Shown here one piece after another: positions 43,018-51,561 of a DNA stretch of 64,000 nt; position 1 is the stretch's first letter, and each line of letters opens with the position of its first letter. The notes under the pieces were generated by a model. The model was not told the origin of the DNA. It saw only the letters and a list, made by a program, of their open reading frames with translations, and ran no database searches. A program made the translations under genes and the position numbers. The stretch is from Streptomyces griseoviridis (GTDB lineage: Bacteria > Actinomycetota > Actinomycetes > Streptomycetales > Streptomycetaceae): positions 8,743,501 through 8,807,500 of the forward strand of contig NZ_CP029078.1 of the NCBI RefSeq assembly GCF_005222485.1, read 5' to 3'.

Positions 43018-43887
43018 ATGGGTGCGGACAGTACGGCTCTGGTCATCGGAGCCACCGGGAACGTCGGCCCCAACGTCGTACGGCAGTTGATCGGCGAGGG
43101 CGTCACCACCCGCGCGCTGCTCCTGCCGGACGACCCCAGGGCGGGCCGCCTGCCGGCCGAGGGCGTCGAGATCTTCCACGGCGACCTGGCCGACCCCGAC
43201 AGCCTGCTGCCCGCCCTCGAAGGCGTCGACGCCGTCCTGCTGATGTGGCCGTTCTTCACCCTCGACGTCGAGACCGCCCCGGCCGTCCTGGCGCACATCG
43301 AACGCCACGCCCGGCGCGTCGTCTTCGTCTCCTCGATCGGGGTGCACATCGGCTACGAGCACGCCGACAACAACTGCCACGCCTACCTGGAGCAGTTGAT
43401 CGAGAAGACCGGTCTCGCGTGGACGTTCCTCCAGACCACCGGGTTCACCGCCAACGCCCGCCTCTCCTACGCCGCCCAGATCAAGGCGACCGGCGTGGTG
43501 CGCTCCCCCTACGGCGCCGCCGCCCGCTCCTCCATCCACGAGGAGGACGTCGCCGCCGTCGCCGTCCGCGCCCTGACCGGCGGCGACCTCGCGGGCCGCC
43601 GCCTGGTCATCACCGGACCCGAGGTCCTCACCCAGGTCGAACAGGTGCGGATCATCGGCGAACTGATCGGCCGCGAACTGAGCTGGCAGGACGTCCCCGC
43701 CGAGGCCGCCCTGAACGCCATGGTGGGGGCCGGCTGGCCGCCCGCCTACGCCAGCGGCGCCCTCGACTACTTCTCCCAGCTGACCGAGGAGCCCGAACTG
43801 GTCACCACGACCGTCGAAGAGGTCATCGGCCGCCCGCCGCGCACCTTCCGCGAGTGGGCCGCGGAGTTCGCCGATGACTTCCGCTGA
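43018..43887 (+). CDS. NmrA-like NAD(P)-binding oxidoreductase
   Basis: 289-residue atypical SDR with Rossmann motif GATGNVGPNVV and the VFVSSIGVH active region without Tyr-Lys. Subfamily paralogue of the protein at 7206 (shared EEVIGRPPRTFREWA, ADDF end). ATG at 43018 with GGAAAGG. Its 3' end overlaps the next gene by 14 bp, so it is coupled to the ABM-domain protein; a quinone-reducing tailoring step on the polyketide is plausible. Confidence 0.87.
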   Translation: MGADSTALVIGATGNVGPNVVRQLIGEGVTTRALLLPDDPRAGRLPAEGVEIFHGDLADPDSLLPALEGVDAVLLMWPFFTLDVETAPAVLAHIERHARRVVFVSSIGVHIGYEHADNNCHAYLEQLIEKTGLAWTFLQTTGFTANARLSYAAQIKATGVVRSPYGAAARSSIHEEDVAAVAVRALTGGDLAGRRLVITGPEVLTQVEQVRIIGELIGRELSWQDVPAEAALNAMVGAGWPPAYASGALDYFSQLTEEPELVTTTVEEVIGRPPRTFREWAAEFADDFR

Positions 43888-44530
43888 CCCGGCGGGGGAG
43901 GGGTTCAGGACCTTCCTGGTACTGCGCACCGGCGGCCCCGAGGCGTCGGCGGCGGCGCTCGACACGCTGCACACGGAGGTCGCGCACCGGATCAGCCGCC
44001 TGGACGGCTTCCTCTCCTGCCGCACCCACCTCGGCCTCGACGGCGACGTCGTCGTGCACACCGTCGGCTGGCGGGACGAGGCGAGCGCCCGGGGCACCTA
44101 CCCGGCCACCACCCTCGGCGAGGCGCTCCTCGCCCGGCTCGGCCGGCAGGTCATGCTCCGCACCGACCTGGTCGGCGGCGCCCCGGGACCCGGCGTGCGG
44201 GGCCCGGCCTCGGCGATGCCGCCCGGCCTCGCCTGCGTCGCGATCCGCTACGTCGCCGACCGGGCGGCGGGCGAGGCGATGGCGGACCTGCTGTTGCGCA
44301 GCGGCGACTGGAAGAAGGACTTCCCCGGGTTCGTCTCGGCGACGCCCTACCTCGGCCCCGACGGCACGACCTACGTCAACTACCCGCAGTGGACCGACCG
44401 CGCCGCCTTCGACGCGTACATGGCCGACCCGCGCAACGCGGCCGGGCAGCAGGACATCGCCGACCTGGAGGTCGCACCGCCCGACCTGCTGCTGTGCACG
44501 CTGGTCGCCGAGACCGTCGCGGCCAGTTAG
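43874..44530 (+). CDS. Two-domain ABM-like (antibiotic biosynthesis monooxygenase) protein
   Basis: 218-residue protein made of two ferredoxin-like halves. The first (FLVLRTGGPE, LDGFLSCRTHLGLDG, VVHTVGWRDEASARG) and the second (CVAIRYVADR, PGFVSATPYLGPDG, TYVNYPQWTDRAAFDAYMAD) repeat the ABM pattern of a W-containing strand after a loop. Didomain ABM proteins include cofactor-free anthrone oxygenases of the ActVA-Orf6 kind, though those are usually single-domain dimers. Likely oxidises a hydroquinone or phenol. Overlaps the NmrA-like gene. Confidence 0.75.
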   Translation: MTSADPAGEGFRTFLVLRTGGPEASAAALDTLHTEVAHRISRLDGFLSCRTHLGLDGDVVVHTVGWRDEASARGTYPATTLGEALLARLGRQVMLRTDLVGGAPGPGVRGPASAMPPGLACVAIRYVADRAAGEAMADLLLRSGDWKKDFPGFVSATPYLGPDGTTYVNYPQWTDRAAFDAYMADPRNAAGQQDIADLEVAPPDLLLCTLVAETVAAS

Positions 44531-44607
44531 CGGCGGCCCGTCCCCCGATCGCACCGCCCGCACCGCCCGAGCCGCCCGCACCCGACCGCCCGCAGGAAGA
44601 GACCGGC

Positions 44608-45408
44608 ATGACAACGGACGCGCACTCCACCCGCAGCACCGGATCGCTGACCCGGGGACGCCTCTCCCCGCTCGACCAACTGCGGCTGTTCGAGAAGAAG
44701 TACGACGCGGTGACCACCGACCTCGTCGGCCGGCTGCCCCTCGCGCCCACCTGGCGCTGCCTCGACCTCGGAGCGGGCGCGGGGTCCATGGCCTACTGGC
44801 TGGCGGAGCGGGTCACCGAGGGCTCGGTGATCGCCCTGGACACCGACACCGGACACCTGGAACCCGACCGGGCACCCAACTTGACGATCCGTCAAGAAGA
44901 CCTGACGGAAGCTGAGTTCCCGGACGGCGGCTTCGACCTGATCCTCGTGCGCGCCGTCCTCGAACACCTCCGGGCGCCCGAGGAGGCGCTCGCCCGCATC
45001 ACCCGCTGGCTCGCGCCGGGCGGCTGGCTGGTCGCGGAGGACTTCTACTACCTCCCCGCCGAACACGCCCCCACCCCCGTCGGCAGAGCCCTCGTCGGCG
45101 GCTATGTGCGGCGGATGGAGGCCCAGGGCGCCGACATGCGCTGGGCCCGCGGCCTGCCCGCCGCCCTGAGCCGCGCGGGACTCACCGCCGTCGACTCACA
45201 GGTCACCCCCGCGGGACCGGGCCAGTCCGCGGCCGACGACGAACTCATCGGCACCCGGCTGCGCCAGGAGGGCCACACCCTCGTCGACAGCGGCCTCGTC
45301 ACCGCCGAGCAGCTCGCCGACTTCCTCGACGCCCTCGGCACCCCACGGGGCCAGGACATGACCACCCTGCTGATCTCCGCGTGGGGACAGCGCCCCCCGA
45401 ACGGCTGA
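44608..45408 (+). CDS. Class I SAM-dependent methyltransferase
   Basis: 266-residue methyltransferase. Motif I is CLDLGAGAGSMAYWLAE (about 52-68), the acidic residue after beta-2 is in IALDTDTG, and post-motif stretches FDLILVRAVLEHL and LAPGGWLVAED follow. Small-molecule O- or C-methylation is expected; the acceptor is unknown. ATG at 44608 with AGGAAGAG. Separated by 77 and 116 bp from its neighbours. Confidence 0.88.
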   Translation: MTTDAHSTRSTGSLTRGRLSPLDQLRLFEKKYDAVTTDLVGRLPLAPTWRCLDLGAGAGSMAYWLAERVTEGSVIALDTDTGHLEPDRAPNLTIRQEDLTEAEFPDGGFDLILVRAVLEHLRAPEEALARITRWLAPGGWLVAEDFYYLPAEHAPTPVGRALVGGYVRRMEAQGADMRWARGLPAALSRAGLTAVDSQVTPAGPGQSAADDELIGTRLRQEGHTLVDSGLVTAEQLADFLDALGTPRGQDMTTLLISAWGQRPPNG

Positions 45409-45524
45409 CCACCCGCCGCCCACGGCGCCCGACCGGCCCCGACCCCCGTCGGCGGGGCCGCCCCGCGCGCGGCGACCGCACCGGACGAGAACCCACGCGA
45501 CCGGTAAGGAGAGGAAACCGCCCC

Positions 45525-46247
45525 ATGCCCCCCAGCCGTAACGACGCGGCTCCGCACCGAACGACCCCGCACCCGTCGCACGGCGGACCCGGCGGACCCC
45601 TCTCCCGCGACGGCACCACCCCACGCTTCCTCGTCCTGCTCGGACCCGACTACGCGGGCAAGTCCTCGGTCCTGGCCGAACTGCGGCGCGCCCGCGCCCC
45701 CTGGCGCCTCGTCTCCGTCGACGACACCTTCCTCGCCCCCGAACACGCCCTGATCGGCAGGCTGCGCCGGGACGTGGTGCGGGACGTCGCCCCCCACGAC
45801 GGCCGGTGGTCCCCCGACTTCCTCGCCGCGATGGTGCACACCGCCGTCGTCCACCTGCGCGACCAGCTCCTCGACGGCGACCCGCGCACCCCCGCCGTCG
45901 TCGACTCCTACTACTACAAGTTCCTCGCCAAGTGCCGGCTCGCCGGCGTCCCCGACGACCCCCTCCTCACCTGGTGGCGGTCCTTCCCCCGGCCCGGCCG
46001 CGTCATCTACCTCGACGTCACCCCCGAGAGCGCCTGGCGCCGCTCGCGCGAGGGCGCCGACCTCAACCCCCTCGAACACTACGGACCGCGCCCCGAACCG
46101 CACGGGTTCGCGCGCTACCAGACCGACCTCGACCGCCTCGTGCGCGAGGAGATACGGGACCTGCCCGTGACCGTCCTCGCCGAACAGGCCGACGCCGCGC
46201 GGACCGCGGCCACCGTACGGGAGCTGATCACCCATGAACTCGGCTGA
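45525..46247 (+). CDS. P-loop kinase of the thymidylate-kinase type, unusual context
   Basis: 240-residue protein. Walker A GPDYAGKSS is at residues 40-48 after a disordered Pro/Ser/His-rich N-terminus; YYYKFLAKCRLAG and the lid-like RSREGADLNPLEHYG are seen later. It looks like a dTMP-kinase-fold enzyme but lacks the DRY/DRF motif, so nucleotide kinase activity is doubtful. First gene of a tight operon whose next gene starts 14 bp before its stop. May phosphorylate a small molecule handled by the GH3-type enzyme. ATG at 45525 after TAAGGAGAGG. Confidence 0.72.
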   Translation: MPPSRNDAAPHRTTPHPSHGGPGGPLSRDGTTPRFLVLLGPDYAGKSSVLAELRRARAPWRLVSVDDTFLAPEHALIGRLRRDVVRDVAPHDGRWSPDFLAAMVHTAVVHLRDQLLDGDPRTPAVVDSYYYKFLAKCRLAGVPDDPLLTWWRSFPRPGRVIYLDVTPESAWRRSREGADLNPLEHYGPRPEPHGFARYQTDLDRLVREEIRDLPVTVLAEQADAARTAATVRELITHELG

Positions 46248-47946
46248 CCCGCGGCCCGGCACCGACCGCGCGGCGCGCTACACCGCACGGGTCCTCGCCG
46301 AACGGGCCACGCTGCTGGCCGCACTCGGCGACCCGGCCGGCCACCGCCGCCAGGTCCTCGACGACCTCCTACGGTTCAACGCGGGCACCGACTACGGCAC
46401 CGCCCACGGCTTCGCCCGGATCCGCACCCTCGACGAGTACCGCGCGGCCGTGCCCCTCCAGACGTACGCCGACCTCGAACCGTGGATCGAGCGCAGCGCG
46501 GCGGGCGAGGCGGGCGTCCTCACCGCCGACCGGCCCGCCGTCTTCTTCACCAGCAGCGGAACCACCGGCGTCCACAAGAAGATCCCGGTCACCCCGCGCT
46601 TCATGCGCACCACCTTCTTCCCCTTCTACTACGCGGCTTGGGCCCCGCTGCTCCGCCACTTCCCCGAGGTGCTGCACCGCCCGGACGCGGTCCTCAACCT
46701 CAAGCACGACCCGCTCACCCGACCGCCCACCACCGCCTCAGGCCGGCCCCATGTCGGCGCCAGCCAGGTCGACTTCGGGGAGACCTTCGGCGAACCCCTC
46801 TCCCGTGAACCAGGCACCGACGCCCCCTGGGCGGCCCTGCCGGTACCGGTCGCCGCCCAGGACCACCTGGAGAAGGCGTACCTGCGGCTGCGCCTCGCCG
46901 TCGCGGGCGACGTCCGCTGCGTCATCGGGATCAACCCGGCCATGGTCGCCGCCCTGCCCCACCAACTGCGCCTGTGGTGGCCGCGGATCGTCAAGGAGAT
47001 CCGCGACGGCACCCTCGGCGGCCTCCCGCACACCGCCCCCGACCCGGCCCGCGCCGCCGAACTGGAGCGGATCGCCGACCGGTTCGGCACCGTGCGGCCC
47101 GCCCATATGTGGCCCAGGATGCGCGCCCTGTTCTGCTGGACCACCGGCCTCGCCACCCTCTATCTGCCCAGACTGCGCGAGGAGTTCGGCCCCGGCGTGA
47201 CCGTGCTGCCCGCCCCGGTCGCCGCCTCCGAGGGCCCGGTCGCCGTCGCTCTCGACCGGCACGCCGGCGCGGGCAGCCCCGTCGTCACCGCGTCCGTGTA
47301 CGAGTTCGCCGACGCCGACGAGGACCTGGCGCCCGACACCCCGACCCTGCTCGCCGAGGACCTCGAACCCGGCCGCGACTACCACGTCGTCTTCAGCCAT
47401 GTCGGCGGCCTCTACCGCTACGCCGTAGGGGACGTCGTCCGGGTCGTCGACCGCGCCCACGGCGTCCCCCGCCTCGCCTACGCGGGGCGCGCGACCCGCA
47501 GCGACCACGCCGGGGAGCGGCTGCGCGACGCCCAAGTCGTCCGGGCCCTGTCCGGCGCCCTCGACGCCACCGGCCTCGAACTGCACAACGCCGCCACCCG
47601 GGTGGAGAGCGCGGACGGCACCGCCCGCTACACCGTCGCCGTCGCCCCCACCACCCCCTGGCACGACGACGAGTCGGCCGCCTTCAGCGCCCGGCTCGAC
47701 GAGGGGCTGGCCCGCGAGTCGCCCGGCTACCGCAGCGCGCGGGCCACCGGGCGGCTCGCCGCGCCCACCGCGCTCCGGCTGCCGGCCGACGCGTTCCTGC
47801 GCGACTGGCAGGACACCGTCGCGGGCGGCGTCCGCCCCACCCAGGTCAAGGACCGCATGTTCCGCCAGGACCCGGCCGCGTGGGCACGCCTCGTCGGCCC
47901 CGCCGCCACCGCACCCGGTTCGCCGCCCCAGGAGGACGCCGTATGA
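46234..47946 (+). CDS. GH3-family acyl-adenylating enzyme
   Basis: 570-residue ANL-superfamily protein with GH3 signatures: SSGTTGVHKKIPVT (ATP motif 1), VTASVYEFAD near the second motif position, and VGGLYRYAVGDVVRV (third motif). Plant GH3 enzymes adenylate a carboxylic acid and join it to an amino acid; bacterial homologues are little studied. Here it could activate a polyketide-derived acid for amide or ester formation. It overlaps the kinase gene by 14 bp and the methyltransferase gene by 4 bp, so their products should work in one route. Confidence 0.88.
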   Translation: MNSADPRPGTDRAARYTARVLAERATLLAALGDPAGHRRQVLDDLLRFNAGTDYGTAHGFARIRTLDEYRAAVPLQTYADLEPWIERSAAGEAGVLTADRPAVFFTSSGTTGVHKKIPVTPRFMRTTFFPFYYAAWAPLLRHFPEVLHRPDAVLNLKHDPLTRPPTTASGRPHVGASQVDFGETFGEPLSREPGTDAPWAALPVPVAAQDHLEKAYLRLRLAVAGDVRCVIGINPAMVAALPHQLRLWWPRIVKEIRDGTLGGLPHTAPDPARAAELERIADRFGTVRPAHMWPRMRALFCWTTGLATLYLPRLREEFGPGVTVLPAPVAASEGPVAVALDRHAGAGSPVVTASVYEFADADEDLAPDTPTLLAEDLEPGRDYHVVFSHVGGLYRYAVGDVVRVVDRAHGVPRLAYAGRATRSDHAGERLRDAQVVRALSGALDATGLELHNAATRVESADGTARYTVAVAPTTPWHDDESAAFSARLDEGLARESPGYRSARATGRLAAPTALRLPADAFLRDWQDTVAGGVRPTQVKDRMFRQDPAAWARLVGPAATAPGSPPQEDAV

Positions 47947-48215
47947 CCGCGCAGGGCGAACACCGCGCCGCCGAGCGGCCGTTGACCGGGCGGGGCGCAC
48001 ACCTCGCCGTCGAGTTGCCGTTGACCGGGCGGGGCGAACATCTTGCCGTCGATCCGTCGTTGACCGGGCAGGGTGAACAACGCGCCGTCGAGTCGCCGTT
48101 GACCGCGCGGGGCGAACACCGCGCCATCGGGCTGCCGTTGACCGTCCAGGGTGCACAACGGGCCGTCGAGCTGCCGTTGACCGCGCAGGGCGAACGCACA
48201 CCCGTCGAGCCGTCG
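47943..48215 (+). repeat. Seven tandem 39-bp coding repeats
   Basis: Unit of 39 bp encoding 13 residues, consensus LTGRGEHRAVELP; copies differ at a few positions (for example LTGQGEQRAVESP, LTVQGAQRAVELP). DNA hallmark is GTTGACCGGGCGGGGCG followed by variable bases. All copies are in frame. The eighth start, LTGLERTALL, is the native beginning of the methyltransferase fold, so the array looks like repeated duplication of that segment at the gene start. Confidence 0.92.
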
Positions 48216-49070
48216 TTGACCGGGCTGGAGCGCACCGCGCTGCTCACCGCCGCGCTGCGGGCCGCCGAGACCAGCCGTCCCGACCGGCTGTACACCGACC
48301 CCTACGCGGCCGGCCTGGCAGGGGAGGCGGGCTGGGCGCTGCTCGCCGAGGTCGCCGCGGCCGGCCGCCGCCGCACCGCCGGCCGGGACGTGCCCAGCAC
48401 CCCCGACTTCAACGCCATCCGCACCCGCTTCCTCGACGACCACCTGCGCCGCCTCACCCGCGAACAGGGCATCCGCCAGGTCGTGTCGGCGCCTGCGGGC
48501 CTAGACACCCGCGCCTGGCGGCTGAGATGGCCGGACGGCACCCGCTGGTTCGAGATCGACCGGCCCGCCCTCCTCGACCACAAACGCCGCCGGCTGGCCG
48601 AGGCCACACCCCGCGCCGACCTGCGCACCGTCGCGGCCGACCTCACCGGCCCCGACTGGGAGCAGTCCCTGCACGCGAGCGGCTACGACCCCACCCGCCC
48701 CTCGGTGTGGGTGCTCGAGGGCCTGCTGTACTACCTCCCCGAGGACGCGGTGCGCCGACTGCTGACCAGGATCGCCGCCTGCTCCGCGCCCGGCAGCGAG
48801 ATCGCCGCCGACCTGGTCAACACGGCCGCCCTCACGCTGTCCGACATGCGGCCCCTGCTCGCCGTCTTCGAGGAGTGGGGCACGCCCTGGGTGTCAGGCA
48901 GCGACGAGCCCGAGCACCTCTTCGACACCTGCGGCTACACCGTGACGGCCCGCCAACCCGGCGACGAGGAAGCCGACTTCGGCCGCTGGCCCGATCCGGT
49001 GGTGCCGCGCGAGGTGCCCGGCGCGCGCCGGGTGTTCTTCGTCCACGGCTCGCTGCGGGCGCCCCGGTGA
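47943..49070 (+). CDS. PPM/LCMT-type SAM methyltransferase with N-terminal repeat expansion
   Basis: 375-residue protein. The core (from about residue 92, SLTGLERTALLTAA) matches the leucine-carboxyl-methyltransferase-like family: PDRLYTDPYAAGLAGE, GLDTRAWRL, EIDRPALLDHK and VLEGLLYYL. The SAM loop reads APAGLDTR where GAGLDTR is usual. The first 91 residues are seven copies of a 13-residue unit (see repeat). The ATG at 47943 overlaps the GH3 stop (ATGA) and lies inside the first repeat copy. Methylates probably a carboxylate or hydroxyl of the operon's product. Confidence 0.85.
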   Translation: MTAQGEHRAAERPLTGRGAHLAVELPLTGRGEHLAVDPSLTGQGEQRAVESPLTARGEHRAIGLPLTVQGAQRAVELPLTAQGERTPVEPSLTGLERTALLTAALRAAETSRPDRLYTDPYAAGLAGEAGWALLAEVAAAGRRRTAGRDVPSTPDFNAIRTRFLDDHLRRLTREQGIRQVVSAPAGLDTRAWRLRWPDGTRWFEIDRPALLDHKRRRLAEATPRADLRTVAADLTGPDWEQSLHASGYDPTRPSVWVLEGLLYYLPEDAVRRLLTRIAACSAPGSEIAADLVNTAALTLSDMRPLLAVFEEWGTPWVSGSDEPEHLFDTCGYTVTARQPGDEEADFGRWPDPVVPREVPGARRVFFVHGSLRAPR

Positions 49071-50257
49071 GCGACCACGGCACGGCCACCGCCACGCCGG
49101 CCCCGGGAGCGTACGCCGCGCACCACGGCACCGGCACCCGCCAAGCCCGGCACCGGGTGCTGCTGGCCCCCGTCACCGTCACCCCGTCCAAGCCGCTCAC
49201 CCCCAGCCACCTCAAGGGCCTGCTCTGGGCGGACGTCATGTACCGGGCCACCCGGCACGTCGCCGACGTCACCCTGCGCTACAGCCACACCACCTACCAC
49301 CCCACCGAACAGACCCTCGGCTTCTGGGAGTTCCTCGACCGCCGCTACGGCGACCGGGACTACACGGCCCTCGACGAACGCGCCGTGGGAGACCTCTACG
49401 TCGCCTTCCGCGCCGCCGACGAGAACGTCCCCGCGGCCGCCCTGCGCCCCTACCTGGACGCCGTCGAACACGGCTGGACCCATCCCGCCGCCCGCCGGGT
49501 CCTCGGCATCTGGGCCGAGCAGTACGCCGAACTCGGCCTCACCGACCCCGGGCTCCTCGCCCACCAGCCGCCGGGGCTCGCCCTCGACGAGATGGTCGAG
49601 CGGCTCGGCGCCCTCGGAATGTGCCTCGACCAACGCGCCCTCGGCGGACCGGTCTTCCTCGACCTCACCCGCCACGGGCTGCCGCTGCGCACCCTGGTCG
49701 GCGCCGACGGCAGGCCCAACTACCTCGCCTGCGCCCTGCGTGAACTCCTGCCGCTGGCACCGCGGTTCGACGAGGTCGCGCTGCTCTACGACAGCCAGCT
49801 CGACCCCGACTACCAGCGGCTCGCCCGGGTCCTCGCGGAGCTGGGCCCCACCGTGGCCCGGGTGCCCGTCGGACGGGTCCCTATCGACGGCACGATCCGC
49901 TCCGCCCGCCAGGGCGACTGGCGCGACGACCACGCGGGCGCCCTGCTCGCCGCCGCCCGCTCGGGCCACCGCCCCGAAGCCGTACGCCTCGGGGTGCGCC
50001 TGTACTTCATCGCCGTCCTCGGTCCTGGCCAGGCCGAGGGGTACAGGCCCGACCTGCTGCACCAGTGTCTCGGCCGCGCCGAACGCCTCCTGGCGGCGGC
50101 GGACGCCGACCCGCTGCCGCCCGCCGTGCCGCTGCCCGAACGGGTGGCACGCCACCGCGGCTCCCGGCTGCACGTGGACCCCTACCGGCTGACGTCGTCC
50201 CTGCTGGGCAGGGGCCGCCGCCCGGCCGGCGACCTCCTGACCGGGGTGTACCTGTGA
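49067..50257 (+). CDS. Conserved-looking protein of unknown function
   Basis: 396-residue protein I do not recognise. It starts with GTG overlapping the methyltransferase stop. After a low-complexity N-terminus comes a well-structured segment (KPLTPSHLKGLLWADVMYRA, about residues 43-62) and then HPTEQTLGFWEFLDRRYGDRDY. PSHLKG is faintly like the start of a class I tRNA-synthetase nucleotide-binding site, and IRSARQGDW follows later, but the match is too weak to name it. No membrane segments or signal peptide. Its place between the methyltransferase and the last operon gene argues for a shared pathway. Confidence 0.75.
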   Translation: MSDHGTATATPAPGAYAAHHGTGTRQARHRVLLAPVTVTPSKPLTPSHLKGLLWADVMYRATRHVADVTLRYSHTTYHPTEQTLGFWEFLDRRYGDRDYTALDERAVGDLYVAFRAADENVPAAALRPYLDAVEHGWTHPAARRVLGIWAEQYAELGLTDPGLLAHQPPGLALDEMVERLGALGMCLDQRALGGPVFLDLTRHGLPLRTLVGADGRPNYLACALRELLPLAPRFDEVALLYDSQLDPDYQRLARVLAELGPTVARVPVGRVPIDGTIRSARQGDWRDDHAGALLAAARSGHRPEAVRLGVRLYFIAVLGPGQAEGYRPDLLHQCLGRAERLLAAADADPLPPAVPLPERVARHRGSRLHVDPYRLTSSLLGRGRRPAGDLLTGVYL

Positions 50258-51048
50258 CCATCGACACCGACACCGGCACCGACGCCGTCCAGGGGAGCCT
50301 GCGGGCCGCCGTCGCGGAACGGCTGCGCCGGGCGCGGCCCGAACTCGCCGCGCGCCACGACCTGTCGACGGCGGCGGGCCTGGCCGCGGCCGGCGCGGCG
50401 GCGGGCGACGACGCGGGCGACGACACCCTGGTGGCCGTCGTGGTGCGCGACCTGGACCTCGCCGGCTGGGCTCGGCAGACCTGCGCGTACGCGCTGGGAC
50501 TCGACGCCGCGGAGGCCGCCGCCTGGCGCCGCGCCTTCACCAGGACCGTGTTCCTGGCGGGGGACCCCGAGCGGATCGGGGCCCGCTTCCCGCTCGCCAG
50601 GACCGCCCCCGACGGGTCGGCCGCGTGGACGGCGCCAGGACCGCCCGGCGCCACCACCGCGCTGCGCCGGCTGCTGAAACTCCTCCAGGCGCCCGCCGCG
50701 ATCCGGGCCGGCGAGGACACTGCGTTCGAGATCCCGCGCCACCCGGCGTACCGGACGCCGGTGGTGAGCCGTCCGCCGGTGCGCAGGGACCTGTGCCTGG
50801 CCACCGTCGACTGCACGCTGGCCGACGCGCTGGTGCACCTCAACCATCTGCTGGCCGAGGCCGTCATGGACGGTCTGCTCGCGCCGGGGGACCGGCTGGT
50901 GCTGCGCACGGTCCCGAGGCCGGCCGCCGACCTGAACCGCTTCGCGGCCGTCCGCGCCGTGCCCGACCCGCACGCCCCAGACCGGCTGCGCCTGGCCGCC
51001 GCGCTGACCACGCCGTCGGCCGCCGGACCAGACGTCGGGCCGGTGTGA
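50254..51048 (+). CDS. Unknown protein, possibly DUF6182-like, last gene of the operon
   Basis: 264-residue soluble protein. GTG at 50254 overlaps the preceding stop by 4 bp. Features: an N-terminal Ala/Arg-rich helix (LRAAVAERLRRARPELAARH), a DLDLAGWARQTCAYALG segment and a conserved-looking end VHLNHLLAEAVMDGLLAPGD. I have a loose memory of similar proteins labelled DUF6182 in Streptomyces antibiotic clusters, unverified. Converges on the DUF3592 gene with 23 bp between stops. Confidence 0.7.
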   Translation: MTIDTDTGTDAVQGSLRAAVAERLRRARPELAARHDLSTAAGLAAAGAAAGDDAGDDTLVAVVVRDLDLAGWARQTCAYALGLDAAEAAAWRRAFTRTVFLAGDPERIGARFPLARTAPDGSAAWTAPGPPGATTALRRLLKLLQAPAAIRAGEDTAFEIPRHPAYRTPVVSRPPVRRDLCLATVDCTLADALVHLNHLLAEAVMDGLLAPGDRLVLRTVPRPAADLNRFAAVRAVPDPHAPDRLRLAAALTTPSAAGPDVGPV

Positions 51049-51071
51049 CGTCGTACGGGGGCGGGTCGGGG

Positions 51072-51473
51072 TCAGCCCGCCACGATGACGGCGGCGACGC
51101 CGAGGAACGCGGCGGCGCCCAGCGTCAACGCCACCGCCGGACCCGTCATATGACGTCGCGTCAGCACCCGTGCCTGGCGCGGGCGTCCGGGCGGATGGAC
51201 CACCGGTACGGTGGCGCCGGTCGGCAGACCCATGCCCCGGCCGCGCATCCGGGGCCTGAACTCCACCCGCCTGCCCTGCTGGTCGGCGAACGCGATCACC
51301 GGGATACGGGCCGGACCGTCGTCGACGCGCAGCGGCACGTTGGCGATCACGGTCCCCTCGGTGCGCACCCCGCTGCGGGTGAGCCGCCTGGTGTGCAGGA
51401 CCTCGATCAGCGCGCAGAGGAGGAGGAACAGGGCCGTCCCCGCGCAGAGCAGCCCCCCGGTCACCGTCGCCAT
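51072..51473 (-). CDS. DUF3592-type membrane protein
   Basis: 133-residue protein with one N-terminal (residues 5-24) and one C-terminal (about 110-132) membrane helix and a beta-rich middle (TEGTVIANVPLRVDDG, PVIAFADQQGRRVEFRP, GATVPVVHPPGRP) typical of DUF3592. Function unknown. ATG at 51473. Probably unrelated to the convergent operon. Confidence 0.82.
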   Translation of the reverse strand: MATVTGGLLCAGTALFLLLCALIEVLHTRRLTRSGVRTEGTVIANVPLRVDDGPARIPVIAFADQQGRRVEFRPRMRGRGMGLPTGATVPVVHPPGRPRQARVLTRRHMTGPAVALTLGAAAFLGVAAVIVAG

Positions 51474-51561
51474 GGTCGGTCTCCCTCGCGCCGTCGGGCT
51501 CTGGACAGCTCAGACGCGCCCGGACCGTGCGCGGTTGCGGCCAGGTCCTGGTGCGCGCGGC

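Noticed and set aside
47943..48215. CRISPR array
   Set aside because: The 39-bp units are directly adjacent without spacers and are in coding frame, so this is a coding tandem repeat.
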